This document shows positions 34,476 to 43,499 of a DNA stretch of 64,000 nt, one piece after another. The notes under the pieces were generated by a model. The model was given only the letters and a program-made list of their open reading frames with translations, did no database searches and was not told where the DNA came from. The stretch comes from Rhodococcus qingshengii JCM 15477 (GTDB lineage: Bacteria; Actinomycetota; Actinomycetes; Mycobacteriales; Mycobacteriaceae): assembly GCF_023221595.1 (NCBI RefSeq), contig NZ_CP096563.1, positions 1,346,501-1,410,500 on the forward strand. The letters run 5' to 3'. The stretch's first letter is position 1, and each line of letters starts with the position of its first letter. The position numbers and the translations under genes are program-made.

Positions 34476-35948
34476 TCACGTGTTCAGACCGTGGAAGGTT
34501 TTTTCCCAGTAGGACGGGTTGCGAATCAATTGGTAGGTCCCCTTGATCGCCGCGATGCTCATCAGCACCCAATACAACGGAGCAGTCAGACAGGCGAGGA
34601 GGAGCATCGCGTTTCGCGTTTCTCGGCACGCCACGAGGTTCATGTAGAGAACAGCGGCATTACCGAATGCCAGAGAGATCAACGCGGGGAAATAGACATA
34701 GTTGGGGAAGACCTGGTGGATCACTTCAGGTTGTCCGAGAATCCAGTCCAGACTGATGAGCCAGAACACCATGTTCAAAGTGGCGACCAAAGGTGTGCCG
34801 GCCATGAGAATCGTGAATCGGAGAAAGCCGATCGGACCCAATCCTCGCCATAATTTGACGGGTTGGCGCATGTGGACGAGCCACGTCTGCAAATAGCCCT
34901 TGTACCAACGCGAGCGCTGTCTGATCCAGTTGATCGTGTCACTGTTGGCTTCTTCGAGCGTGGTGGAATTCAAGACCGCGGTGCGATATCCGCTCTCTGC
35001 AATCCGCACGCCGAGGTCCGCATCCTCCGTGACATTGAAAGGATCCCACGCCCCGATCTCGTCGAGGACGCTACGGCGTAGGTGATTCGAGGTGCCGCCG
35101 AGAGGAATCGGTGAATTGCTCCGCATCAATCCAGGAAGGATGAAGCTGAACCACAGCGCGTAATCGGCGGTGAACCACGCGGTCAACAGGTTCTGAGTTC
35201 CGTTGTGGAATGCAAGTTTGGCCTGAACACAAGCAGTGTTCTCGGGAAGTTTCGCGAAAGTTGCGACTACTCGACGTAATTGGAGTGGGTCGGGGGAATC
35301 CTCGGCGTCGTAGATCGTGACGATCTCGCCCGTCGAGAAATGCAGACCGTAGTTGCATGCTTTCGGTTTGGTTCGTGGATCGGCCGCGGGCACCTTCAGA
35401 ATGCTGACGACCTCGTCCACACCGGCGGCAAGTGCAGCTTCGATAGTGACGGCGTCGTCTTCCTCCAGTAGGAGAAGGACTTGCATCTTGTCTGCCGGAT
35501 ACTCGATCGCTCGCATGGCTGCGATGAGGTCGCCGACGACTTCAGGCTCGTTGTATGCGGGGACCAGAATGGTATAGGTGGGAAGGTCGTCGTATGAAAG
35601 AGCAAGTGCCTCTTCGTCACTGATCGTCATGATCGAGGACGCATCGAGACCCCTCGTGAACAAGATCAGACGGTCGACCATCGCCCAGATGTATCCAATG
35701 GTGCAGATCAATGTCAGCGCGATGAGAGTCGGGACGAGGAAGAACACGAGGCTGACGACGACCAGCGCAAAGCCTGCCAACAACGTATTTCGCTGCCACG
35801 GATAGAAGGCCACGGAGGCGGATGAGATCGGATGGCGCTCGCGTAGACCGTTCACTGCATCGTGCAGGGCGGCCTCGCGGTACTCCGCTGTATCCGGGTC
35901 ACCGCTGACCACGACACTGTTGGACTGGCTTCGGTTTTCGTTCACCAC
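34476..35948 (-). CDS. Processive family 2 glycosyltransferase (cellulose/hyaluronan-synthase-like)
   Basis: The 490-residue protein has N-terminal membrane helices (about 55-95), a GT-A domain with YTILVPAYNEPEVVGD (about 125-140), the DxD-type YDAEDSPDP (about 223-231), TEDADLG with catalytic Asp (about 307-313) and QRSRW at 344-348, the QxxRW motif of processive beta-glycan synthases, then C-terminal membrane helices. There is no PilZ domain at the C-terminus. It may be the polymerising enzyme of the locus that contains the BcsB-like protein. It overlaps the next gene by 7 bp. Confidence 0.82.
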   Translation of the reverse strand: MVNENRSQSNSVVVSGDPDTAEYREAALHDAVNGLRERHPISSASVAFYPWQRNTLLAGFALVVVSLVFFLVPTLIALTLICTIGYIWAMVDRLILFTRGLDASSIMTISDEEALALSYDDLPTYTILVPAYNEPEVVGDLIAAMRAIEYPADKMQVLLLLEEDDAVTIEAALAAGVDEVVSILKVPAADPRTKPKACNYGLHFSTGEIVTIYDAEDSPDPLQLRRVVATFAKLPENTACVQAKLAFHNGTQNLLTAWFTADYALWFSFILPGLMRSNSPIPLGGTSNHLRRSVLDEIGAWDPFNVTEDADLGVRIAESGYRTAVLNSTTLEEANSDTINWIRQRSRWYKGYLQTWLVHMRQPVKLWRGLGPIGFLRFTILMAGTPLVATLNMVFWLISLDWILGQPEVIHQVFPNYVYFPALISLAFGNAAVLYMNLVACRETRNAMLLLACLTAPLYWVLMSIAAIKGTYQLIRNPSYWEKTFHGLNT

Positions 35949-37441
35949 GTCTGAGCCTCCACGAGTAGTCGAGCGAGTGCTTCGAGCATGTCCAGGTCCT
36001 TGTACTCGGATTCGGTGTCTTCGGTCGAGGTTTCACCACGCAGTAGAACGGCGAGGGTATTGCTACCGTTGGACGCCATCGACGGCTTCGGTTCGGGGAA
36101 GTAGGCGTCGGGTTCGTGATTGTCGACGCTGATCAGGCTGACTCGTTGCGCGGCTCCGTCGCCCCGCGTCCAGACGAAATTGAGATTGCTCCATGTGAGA
36201 AGGAGAGCGTCGTCGACGATCGTGTACATCTCGGCGACGATCCCGTGCGGCAGCTCCAGCGTGACCGTCGGGCTGACTCTCGCGTTCTCCAGGTCGTAGG
36301 TGGTCTTGCTGGGATACACGGCGAGCGTGGAGGGTCGACGGACCTGGACGACGTCAATCTGTACCGTGCGAGGCCGCATCTGTGAGTCCCAAGCGGGATT
36401 CGGAGTGTCGGCCCGAATGGTCTGACGACTCAGCTCGGAGGTGCTGCCGAAGTAGCGACGGGGCCAGTCGTATTCGGATGCTCCAATCTGATGCCAGCCC
36501 AGTGGAACGACAAGTCGAGGATCCGCAGTAGCCGGGGGCGGACCGACGTTGACGGTCAAACTTGTCGATGGCAACGGTGTGAAGAACATCAGCACTGCGG
36601 CGGCAAACACCGCGAGGATGGTCCAATTGCTTGTGGCTGTCGAAGGCTTTCGGAGTGGTCGGTCGAACGGTTTGAGCGACTTACCCCGGCGTTCGTACAG
36701 ATAGAAGGCGCCGCCGACGACGATTGCGGTTCCGAGTGCGGGAAACAACTGCACGGCGAAAAGCGGAGCAGTGGGATACTTCTGAATCGTGATGTAGAGA
36801 ATCACCACACCGAGCAGCGTTGCGGCGACGAAGGCGATCGCCCCTCGCCTCCACGTTCTACTGACGGCGATCGTGGTCGCGGCAGACGCGACAAGCACCA
36901 TGAGGACGCTGTAGTCGAAACGAGTCCCGCCCAATTCGGTTGCGATGGCGCGGTAATGCAGCGGCGCCAAGATGATCGGGACCACCCAGATTGCCCAGTA
37001 CCGATTGACCGGACGGAGGCCGAACATCAGAACCGCTGCGCTCCAGACGAATACCCACGCTGCAATGACGTCGATATGCATCAGTTCGTAGGTCTCGGCG
37101 AAACGCGGTAGCAGGAGCGCTTGAAGTCCCAACGCGACGAAGAGACCGATGCAGCCGACTATCTTGTCGGTCTCACGGTCGTGAATCGGAAGCTCCGGGC
37201 CGCGCCTCAAGTCTGTTCCGACGGCTGCAACCAGGCACAAGAGCGGTAGAGCGAAGACGTAGCCGATGGCAGTTCCGCTGGCCGTGCTCTGCCAAAGCTT
37301 GGTCCAGGTGGGCCAAAATGCAAAGATCGTGGCGAGCGCGATCATCAACCACCGCACTGCGAGTCGAGGAATGATCCCGGACTCGGAGCGGATCTCACGA
37401 ATCTTCAACATTTCCAGTTCCATTCGCTTGCTACCCGACAT
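35942..37441 (-). CDS. Polytopic membrane protein of the exopolysaccharide locus
   Basis: The 499-residue protein has about ten membrane helices in residues 20-310 followed by an extracytoplasmic or cytoplasmic domain of about 190 residues (RLVVPLGWHQIGASEYDWPRRYFG onward). I do not recognise a family. It is the upstream partner of the GT2 synthase (7-bp overlap), which suggests a dedicated export or assembly factor for its product. The C-terminal domain contains many aromatic and acidic residues. Confidence 0.55.
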   Translation of the reverse strand: MSGSKRMELEMLKIREIRSESGIIPRLAVRWLMIALATIFAFWPTWTKLWQSTASGTAIGYVFALPLLCLVAAVGTDLRRGPELPIHDRETDKIVGCIGLFVALGLQALLLPRFAETYELMHIDVIAAWVFVWSAAVLMFGLRPVNRYWAIWVVPIILAPLHYRAIATELGGTRFDYSVLMVLVASAATTIAVSRTWRRGAIAFVAATLLGVVILYITIQKYPTAPLFAVQLFPALGTAIVVGGAFYLYERRGKSLKPFDRPLRKPSTATSNWTILAVFAAAVLMFFTPLPSTSLTVNVGPPPATADPRLVVPLGWHQIGASEYDWPRRYFGSTSELSRQTIRADTPNPAWDSQMRPRTVQIDVVQVRRPSTLAVYPSKTTYDLENARVSPTVTLELPHGIVAEMYTIVDDALLLTWSNLNFVWTRGDGAAQRVSLISVDNHEPDAYFPEPKPSMASNGSNTLAVLLRGETSTEDTESEYKDLDMLEALARLLVEAQTW

Positions 37442-38283
37442 CTGCGTGCGATTCGAGGCTGCGCACCGCTAGGGACTGCCGACCATCGCCATCGGTCCGG
37501 CGCCATATGCAGACATTACTTGATCGAGACATATCGCCCTCGCCACGTCGAAGCGCCAGTCTCCGAGCAGGCCGGCCGGAACGTCCCACATGCTCACATC
37601 TCACATAGTGGGAAGTTTGAAATCTTTTTTTCGGTACCCAGTGCGGGTCTGGGTTGGCCGGATGGCATGACGAGATTTCGGGTCTGCCGAATTACTCCAT
37701 ATCGAAGGGCAATTCACTTGCGGATTGCAGAAAGTTCAATCAGGTCCGGCGGATTCGACCTACGGGGACATAGGTCCCCGGCGTGCAGGGACGGTTCTCG
37801 GTTGCGTGGATTCGGGTCCAGTTACCCATGCGAAAGAACTGTGGTCAGCAGTGAGAGGCAATGTCCGCTTTGTGAGCTATTGCAGTCGTCGGGACCTAAG
37901 CCCTCGACGATTCCGCGGATTCACTCAATAGCTGAACTATAGCTACTAAAGGGTAACTGCAGCGTAAATGGCACCGTGACATTGCGACGATTGAACGTGA
38001 ACGATCGTCCAACATTCTTTGGGTGTGTGCTGGGAAGAAAAATTGCCGCTTAGAGTCTTGACCTGCAACATTATTCGAATTGAACTCCGGCCTTGGAGAT
38101 GTTCTCATAGTACTCACGCGGCACGTGCAATGCCTCCGGATTATCGAGTTGCAATGTTGCCGATACCTAAGCGGAACATTTGCTCTTCTCCATCTTTAGC
38201 TGTGCCTGAAGCATTCGGGTGCAAACGGGAAATTCCGAAGAACGGTCGGGGCCTGGCGGCTCGCAAACGGGAAGGTTGGTCAG
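37442..38283. other. Long AT-rich divergent region before cluster 1
   Basis: No gene is supported. The stretch is clearly more AT-rich than the surroundings, especially near 37600-37720 and 37920-38210. It contains a perfect GGGGAC-ATAG-GTCCCC dyad (37764-37779) and a TAGCT/AGCTA repeat near 37930-37950. It must hold the promoter for the first polysaccharide cluster and for the minus-strand membrane-protein gene. Confidence 0.55.
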
Positions 38284-39804
38284 ATGTCGGCATTGGACAT
38301 GTCCATGGCGCCGTCGCTCGGGTATCGGCGTCCGCGCATCGTGCCGGACTCCCGTGCGGAGTTTTCCTCGCGTGCTGCGTGGCAGCATCGATACATACGT
38401 GCTCTGGCAGTGACGGATTCGCTGATTGTCGTAGCGGCGGTTTCGGCTGCGCAGTGGCTTCGATTCGGCGCCGCGCCGACCGCCGTCGACGCTCGGGAGC
38501 TCGGGCAGTTCAGCTACACCGGTTTGTCGATCGGCGTGGTGATCGCGTGGCTGGCGACGTTGCAGATATTCAGGACCAGATCTGCGAGTGTGATCGGAAG
38601 CGGTCCTGAGGAGTATCGGCGAATCCTGGTGTCCGCGATGAGATTGTTCGGCGTCATTGCGATAGTAAGCCTTCTGCTTCGTCTCGATATCGCCCGGCTC
38701 TACCTCGCATTCGCGTTCCCTGTCGGCCTTCTCGCGCTACTGGTGAGCCGTTGGCTCTGGCGTGGGGTGATCGTGCGAAGGCGTACTCGCGGTGAGTGCC
38801 TCACATCGGTACTGGTGGTGGGCAGCAAGGATGCCGGCGCTGAACTTGCACGAAACTTCGAGCGGGGTAGCGCAGACGGTTTCCGCGTGGTGGGAGTGTG
38901 TGTGCCGGGGTTCCTTCGGCGCGCGGACGAGTCCATCGCAGTCGACGGGCGTGACATACCGCTCCTCGGTGGTGAGACATCGGTAGTCGAAGCGCTGGAA
39001 CTTGTCGGCGCAGACACCGTTGCCGTGACGGCAACCGAACATCTCGGCTCGGATGGCATCCGTGCACTTGCCTGGGATCTGGAATCGCGGGACGTAGATC
39101 TGGTCGTTGCGCCAAGTATCGTCGACGTGTCGGGGCCGCGCCTGTCGATGCGGCCGGTGGCCGGTCAGCCTTTGATACGCGTCGAGCGACCGAAATATCA
39201 TGGTGCGCAACGCTTTGCGAAATCGTCGTTCGACGTAATTTTCGCGTCATTGTTACTGGCAGCAATTGCACCTGTTCTCCTGGCCGCGGCTCTGGCGGTC
39301 AAGCTCTCGAGCCCGGGCCCGGTGTTGTATCGAGCGGAGCGAATGGGACTGGACGGCAAACCATTCCCGATGCTGAAGTTCCGTTCGATGGTCCAGAACG
39401 CAGACTCACAGGTGGAGTCGTTGATGGCCCAGAACGACGGCGCCGGTGTGCTCTTCAAGATGCGCGACGACCCGCGCGTTACACCGGTCGGGCGCTTCTT
39501 GCGCCGTTACTCGATTGACGAGCTGCCACAGTTCGTCAATGTTCTTCGGCGCGAGATGAGCGTGGTCGGCCCCAGGCCTCCGCTTCGCCGCGAGGTCGAG
39601 GCCTACGACGGAACTGTCAGTCGCCGACTTCTTGTCAAGCCGGGGATTACAGGATTGTGGCAGGTCAGTGGACGATCGGACCTTTCTTGGGAAGAGACTG
39701 TACGACTGGACCTTTCGTACGTCGACAACTGGTCGCTGATGGGTGATGTATTGATCGTCGGCAAAACGTTGAAAGCGGTGTTGGCCAGCGACGGTGCGTA
39801 CTGA
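38284..39804 (+). CDS. Polyprenyl-phosphate sugar-1-phosphate transferase, copy 1 (WbaP/ExoY-like)
   Basis: GGGAAGG precedes the ATG. The 506-residue protein has four N-terminal membrane helices, a central CoA-binding-like domain and a C-terminal bacterial sugar transferase domain (MGLDGKPFPMLKFRSM, DELPQFVNVLRREMSVVGP, PGITGLWQVSGRSDLSW). It loads the first sugar phosphate onto undecaprenyl phosphate to start a repeat unit. It is closely related over its whole length to the enzyme at 54.7 kb, and a 3' relic of a third copy follows it. It opens cluster 1. Confidence 0.9.
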   Translation: MSALDMSMAPSLGYRRPRIVPDSRAEFSSRAAWQHRYIRALAVTDSLIVVAAVSAAQWLRFGAAPTAVDARELGQFSYTGLSIGVVIAWLATLQIFRTRSASVIGSGPEEYRRILVSAMRLFGVIAIVSLLLRLDIARLYLAFAFPVGLLALLVSRWLWRGVIVRRRTRGECLTSVLVVGSKDAGAELARNFERGSADGFRVVGVCVPGFLRRADESIAVDGRDIPLLGGETSVVEALELVGADTVAVTATEHLGSDGIRALAWDLESRDVDLVVAPSIVDVSGPRLSMRPVAGQPLIRVERPKYHGAQRFAKSSFDVIFASLLLAAIAPVLLAAALAVKLSSPGPVLYRAERMGLDGKPFPMLKFRSMVQNADSQVESLMAQNDGAGVLFKMRDDPRVTPVGRFLRRYSIDELPQFVNVLRREMSVVGPRPPLRREVEAYDGTVSRRLLVKPGITGLWQVSGRSDLSWEETVRLDLSYVDNWSLMGDVLIVGKTLKAVLASDGAY

Positions 39805-39869
39805 GACGTGAATGCGGATTCGGGACCGACTTCAGTTCGTGATGTTCTCGGTGGAAAGGCATAGCTCCC

Positions 39870-39968
39870 CTTGATCTTTCGTACGTCGACAACTGGTCGA
39901 TGACGAGCGAGAACACGATCGTCGCGAAGGTGCTCAAGGCGATGTTGGGAAGTGATGGAGCAAATTGA
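39870..39968 (+). pseudogene. 3' relic of a third sugar-transferase gene
   Basis: The 33 codons from CTT at 39870 to TGA 39966-39968 encode LDLSYVDNWSMTSENTIVAK followed by VLKAMLGSDGAN, clearly homologous to the C-terminus of the two full transferases (LDLSYVDNW...IVxKxLKA...SDGA). It is nearer to the copy at 56 kb (WSM, IVAK, GSDGA) than to the intact copy just upstream. No homology remains before 39870. The next gene's ribosome site lies a few bases beyond it. Confidence 0.85.
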
Positions 39969-39981
39969 CCAGGAGAAGTTT

Positions 39982-41052
39982 GTGTCGGAACCGCCAAAGT
40001 TGAAGTCGTTGCTTGTTGTGGCGCCCTGGTTGGAAGGTGGGGGTGCACAGAAGTCATTGTGCGGGTTATTGCGCGGGCTTACCGACACACATACGACCGT
40101 GGTCACTTTGTTTGCAGGATGCCGAGACTTCAACGAGGTTGCGGACCTCGCAGACGAGTTCGTCATGCTCGACTATCCAAGGAGTCCTTGCGGACTGGTC
40201 GGAGCCAGTCGAGCCATAGCAACACATCTACAGCATTCGGATGTGGTCTATTCACTGATGAGGGGTAGCCATGTCGCACTCGGCGTTTCGAGTTTGCTCA
40301 AACGTCTTCCGGGTGAGCTGATTGCGACCTTCCATCAGTTGCCGAGTGCGGATGAAACTGGCGTTTTCTCCCTGGTCGAGAACATGCTCGTTCGCAAAGC
40401 ACTTCGGCACGCAAAGCTGATCACCGCGCCTTCGGAATCAGCCGTGAGTCAGATTCGTCAGCGACGCTACGGACCGCACGCTCGGCTTGTTTACGAGCCG
40501 AACTTGATCCGAGTTGACTCGAGAGAAACCATTCGTCGTGAATCTTCGGGGGCACCGCTACGGCTCCTGGCCTGTGGCCGTCTATCCAAGCAGAAGGGCT
40601 TCGATCGTATTCCCGAACTGCTGTCAGATATCGAGATTCCGTGTGAAATAAAGATCTTGGGATCAGGACCGGAAGAAGAAGACCTGAAACGGCGGTTCGG
40701 CAGTACGAAGTCTTCTTCGCATACGGTGGAACTAGTAGGACGCGTCGATGACGTTGTGCCCTATCTGGATTGGTCAGACGCGGCATTTATGCCCAGCCGA
40801 AACGAACTCAACCCTGTGTTCGTATGGGAGGCGTGGGCGCGCGGCCGGCCGGTTGTTGCTGCCGATCTACCTGCATTCGAGGATCTGCGAACCTCCGGGC
40901 CGGTGCTCACATTTACCGGCGCGGCCAGCCTTCGGTCCGCCCTCGGCGTCGTATCGAGTGACGAGTACCGAGATTTCGCCTATTCAATGGGTTTGCAGGC
41001 GTCCCGAACCATGACGACCAGGAGTGAGATCGTTGCCCGAATACAGTCGTGA
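39982..41052 (+). CDS. GT4-like glycosyltransferase
   Basis: The GTG at 39982 is chosen because AGGAG lies 6 bases upstream; the frame also opens at 39952/39955 inside the transferase relic. The 356-residue GT-B-type protein has LLVVAPWLEGGGAQKSLCGL at the N-terminus, LACGRLSKQKGFDRIPELL in the second domain and the VWEAWARGRPVVAADLPAF nucleotide-binding block. It adds a sugar to the lipid-linked repeat unit on the cytoplasmic face. It overlaps the pyruvyl transferase gene by about 20 bp. Confidence 0.85.
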   Translation: MSEPPKLKSLLVVAPWLEGGGAQKSLCGLLRGLTDTHTTVVTLFAGCRDFNEVADLADEFVMLDYPRSPCGLVGASRAIATHLQHSDVVYSLMRGSHVALGVSSLLKRLPGELIATFHQLPSADETGVFSLVENMLVRKALRHAKLITAPSESAVSQIRQRRYGPHARLVYEPNLIRVDSRETIRRESSGAPLRLLACGRLSKQKGFDRIPELLSDIEIPCEIKILGSGPEEEDLKRRFGSTKSSSHTVELVGRVDDVVPYLDWSDAAFMPSRNELNPVFVWEAWARGRPVVAADLPAFEDLRTSGPVLTFTGAASLRSALGVVSSDEYRDFAYSMGLQASRTMTTRSEIVARIQS

Positions 41053-42175
41053 CCACCCGCGCATCCTGGTCATTCACGCATACAGTGCTCAAAACTCCGG
41101 CGACCGGTTGCTGGTGGAGGAAACACTCGAATTGCTGAGATCGGTGTGGCCGGATTCTGTCGTCGACGTGATTGCCACTGATGCCGAATCGTTCCGTCAC
41201 CATCCGATGGCGGATCATGTCAAGTTTCATCAGTGGACGTCGGCATGGATTCCGAACCCGAAAAAGAAGGCATCCGTACGTGTTTCCATGCTGGCCAGTA
41301 CCGTCACCGGCGGGCCGGCACCTGTCAGGATACTGTTCGAGCAAGCGGATTTGATAGTCGCTGTCGGGGGCGGATACCTTCGGGGTTCGTCCGTTTCCGA
41401 GGCCCTGAAAACTGCGGGGGCGCATTTCGGTCAACTCGATCTTGCCGCACGAAGTCGTGCGCGTAAGATCTATCTGCCGCAGAGTATCGGTCCGTTCCCG
41501 AACATTCTCCGTCGGCGTATCGCGAGTTCGCTGAAGGCGATGGATCAGGTGCTCGTTCGTGACGATCGATCACGGGAATTGTTCGCCGACCTGACCAATG
41601 TCGAACGAATCTCGGATCTGGCGGTTCTCAAGATGGCGGAGGTCCGTACACCTCGTACTATCGAGATCACGCATGGCCCGGTAGTCGTGGCACGTGAGCT
41701 GTCCCGCCCTGGATCCTACGAGAACACTCTGTCCGACTTGGCTCGGTCAGATCATGTTGTATGGGCGATTCAGTCCACCGGTGGCGGAAACAATGACACT
41801 CCACTCACCGTCAAATACTCCTCGGGAACCCCAAAGCCATTGCAGCACTATCTGGAGAGCGCGGAGAATCGCGTCGTTGTCAGTACACGCCTGCATGGAT
41901 CGTTGTCTGCATTGCTCGCCGGAAAGCCGAGTGTGCACCTGGGCTACGAACGAAAATCATGGGGAGCATTTCATGATCTGGGGTTGGAACAGTACGTTCT
42001 CGATGCCCGACGGACTTCGGCAACTCGCGTTCTCGACGCGGTGGAATCGATACGAGACGATCCAGCCACTTACTGGCGCCTGATCGATTCACGCATCGAG
42101 GCCGTCGCGTCCCAGAGGGAACGCCTACTCGGCTCCCTGGCTGTGCCATGCCACCTGCCGACGGCTGGCCAATGA
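41033..42175 (+). CDS. Polysaccharide pyruvyl transferase family protein
   Basis: The TTG at 41033 has AGGAG 8 bases upstream and is preferred to a GTG at 41024 that overlaps the ribosome site. The 380-residue protein has ILVIHAYSAQNSGDRLLVEE, DLIVAVGGGYLRG and the C-terminal VVSTRLHGSLSALLAGKPSV motif (RLH) of the PS-pyruvyl transferase family. It adds pyruvate ketals to sugars, giving acidic polysaccharide, or sometimes serves related functions. It lies within cluster 1, just before the polymerase gene. Confidence 0.85.
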   Translation: MPEYSRDHPRILVIHAYSAQNSGDRLLVEETLELLRSVWPDSVVDVIATDAESFRHHPMADHVKFHQWTSAWIPNPKKKASVRVSMLASTVTGGPAPVRILFEQADLIVAVGGGYLRGSSVSEALKTAGAHFGQLDLAARSRARKIYLPQSIGPFPNILRRRIASSLKAMDQVLVRDDRSRELFADLTNVERISDLAVLKMAEVRTPRTIEITHGPVVVARELSRPGSYENTLSDLARSDHVVWAIQSTGGGNNDTPLTVKYSSGTPKPLQHYLESAENRVVVSTRLHGSLSALLAGKPSVHLGYERKSWGAFHDLGLEQYVLDARRTSATRVLDAVESIRDDPATYWRLIDSRIEAVASQRERLLGSLAVPCHLPTAGQ

Positions 42176-42176
42176 C

Positions 42177-43499
42177 ATGAACCTCTCGTTCCTGTTGTTT
42201 GCCAGTGTTTTTCTCTTGCTGATCGCACGTGTACGTGGGGTGACGGTGTTGCCAACCCGCCGTCAAACCTCAACAGGTACCAGAAGCGGGCTGATCGGGA
42301 TCTGGTTTTGGGTATCGGTGGTATGGCCGGTCCTTTTCAAGGCGGTGTTAGGTAGCGTCCTTGCCCTATACCTTCCAGTTTCTGGCTCCGCGGTCTTCGT
42401 GATCTCCTACGTGCCTTCGATTGTCATCGGAATCGCGATTTTCATCGCCTCTCTCGGGTCCCGAGATTCATTCCCCTATATCCCCGCGATACTGGTCATG
42501 GCGGTGGCGATCATGCCGATCCTCATCTTCGGGGTCGTGGACATCGGTGTCGTCGGAGCGATATTCATGATTGTGCCTACGCTCCTGTGGTGCCGCGCGC
42601 TCTCGGTTGACGTACTGAACTGGCCCCGTCTTTGTTACCAGGGTCTGCTTGCGCTTTGTCTGAGCATGGCTGTGGTTTTCGTCGTCTGGCCTGAGGCTGT
42701 GGTCGAGACCTGTCGGTTGGACAAGTGCACTGTGGCGGGCCAAGTGCTCACGTCATCGATCACAGGCAATGGCAACTTCCTGGGGCTGTGTGTCGCACTG
42801 CTGAGCGTCGTTGCCGTGTATCGGCAACACTGGATCACAGTTGCGGCGGTTGGACTGGCGAGCCTCATCGTGATCGAAATTTCTGGCAGTCGAACAGCGA
42901 TGATCGGTCTGGTTCTCGGCTACCTCGTAGTCCTCGGTATCGGAAACCGCATGTCGCGGGTTGTGGCTCTGGCAGCTGCGATGGTTGCGTTGGTGATTTC
43001 TTTTGTGCCAGTGTTCCGAGTTTACGGGCTCCGCGATTACACCTATCGCGGTGCTTTGTGGATGAGGGCGAAGGAGCTGATTTCGGAGAGTCCGAATGTT
43101 GGTCACGGCGCGAACTATTGGACGGAGCATAACGCGTATCGCTTCTCCTCCAACTATGCCGCGCACAACATTTGGTTAGAACTCGGCGTTGCCGTCGGGT
43201 TTCTCGGAATTGCCGTGCTTGTCGTCGCTGCGGCCTGGGCGTTGCTGACCACTGACGTGGAAAATCGATACTTGGCATGGGCGCTGATCGTAACTACGGT
43301 CGCTGTGGGATTTCTGGAGGCGCCCATCCAACCGTATCGAACCGGTCTGCTTCCCTTCCTGTGCCCTCTCATTCTTCTCTTGTGCTCCTCGGGTATGCGG
43401 AAAAGATCAGTTGATACTTCGGAGACGGAAGACCTTGCAATGGAAGATATTCGAAGCTCACATGTTGATGCCGGCCTGACGAGGGATGGTGCGCGATGA
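42177..43499 (+). CDS. Wzy-like O-antigen polymerase/ligase, cluster 1
   Basis: The 440-residue protein has about ten to twelve membrane helices and the Wzy_C-type loop NVGHGANYWTEHNAYRFSSN then AAHNIWLELGVAVGFLGIA, the His-Asn pair typical of this family. It should polymerise flipped repeat units at the outer face. The start is one base after the preceding stop (…TGAC ATG), and the end overlaps the next gene by ATGA. Wzy proteins are poorly conserved, so the name rests on topology and context. Confidence 0.78.
   Translation: MNLSFLLFASVFLLLIARVRGVTVLPTRRQTSTGTRSGLIGIWFWVSVVWPVLFKAVLGSVLALYLPVSGSAVFVISYVPSIVIGIAIFIASLGSRDSFPYIPAILVMAVAIMPILIFGVVDIGVVGAIFMIVPTLLWCRALSVDVLNWPRLCYQGLLALCLSMAVVFVVWPEAVVETCRLDKCTVAGQVLTSSITGNGNFLGLCVALLSVVAVYRQHWITVAAVGLASLIVIEISGSRTAMIGLVLGYLVVLGIGNRMSRVVALAAAMVALVISFVPVFRVYGLRDYTYRGALWMRAKELISESPNVGHGANYWTEHNAYRFSSNYAAHNIWLELGVAVGFLGIAVLVVAAAWALLTTDVENRYLAWALIVTTVAVGFLEAPIQPYRTGLLPFLCPLILLLCSSGMRKRSVDTSETEDLAMEDIRSSHVDAGLTRDGAR

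Noticed and set aside
27513..37441. Standard bcs cellulose operon
   Set aside because: No PilZ domain, BcsC or BcsZ order is present and genes lie on both strands, so only a cellulose-like reading is kept.
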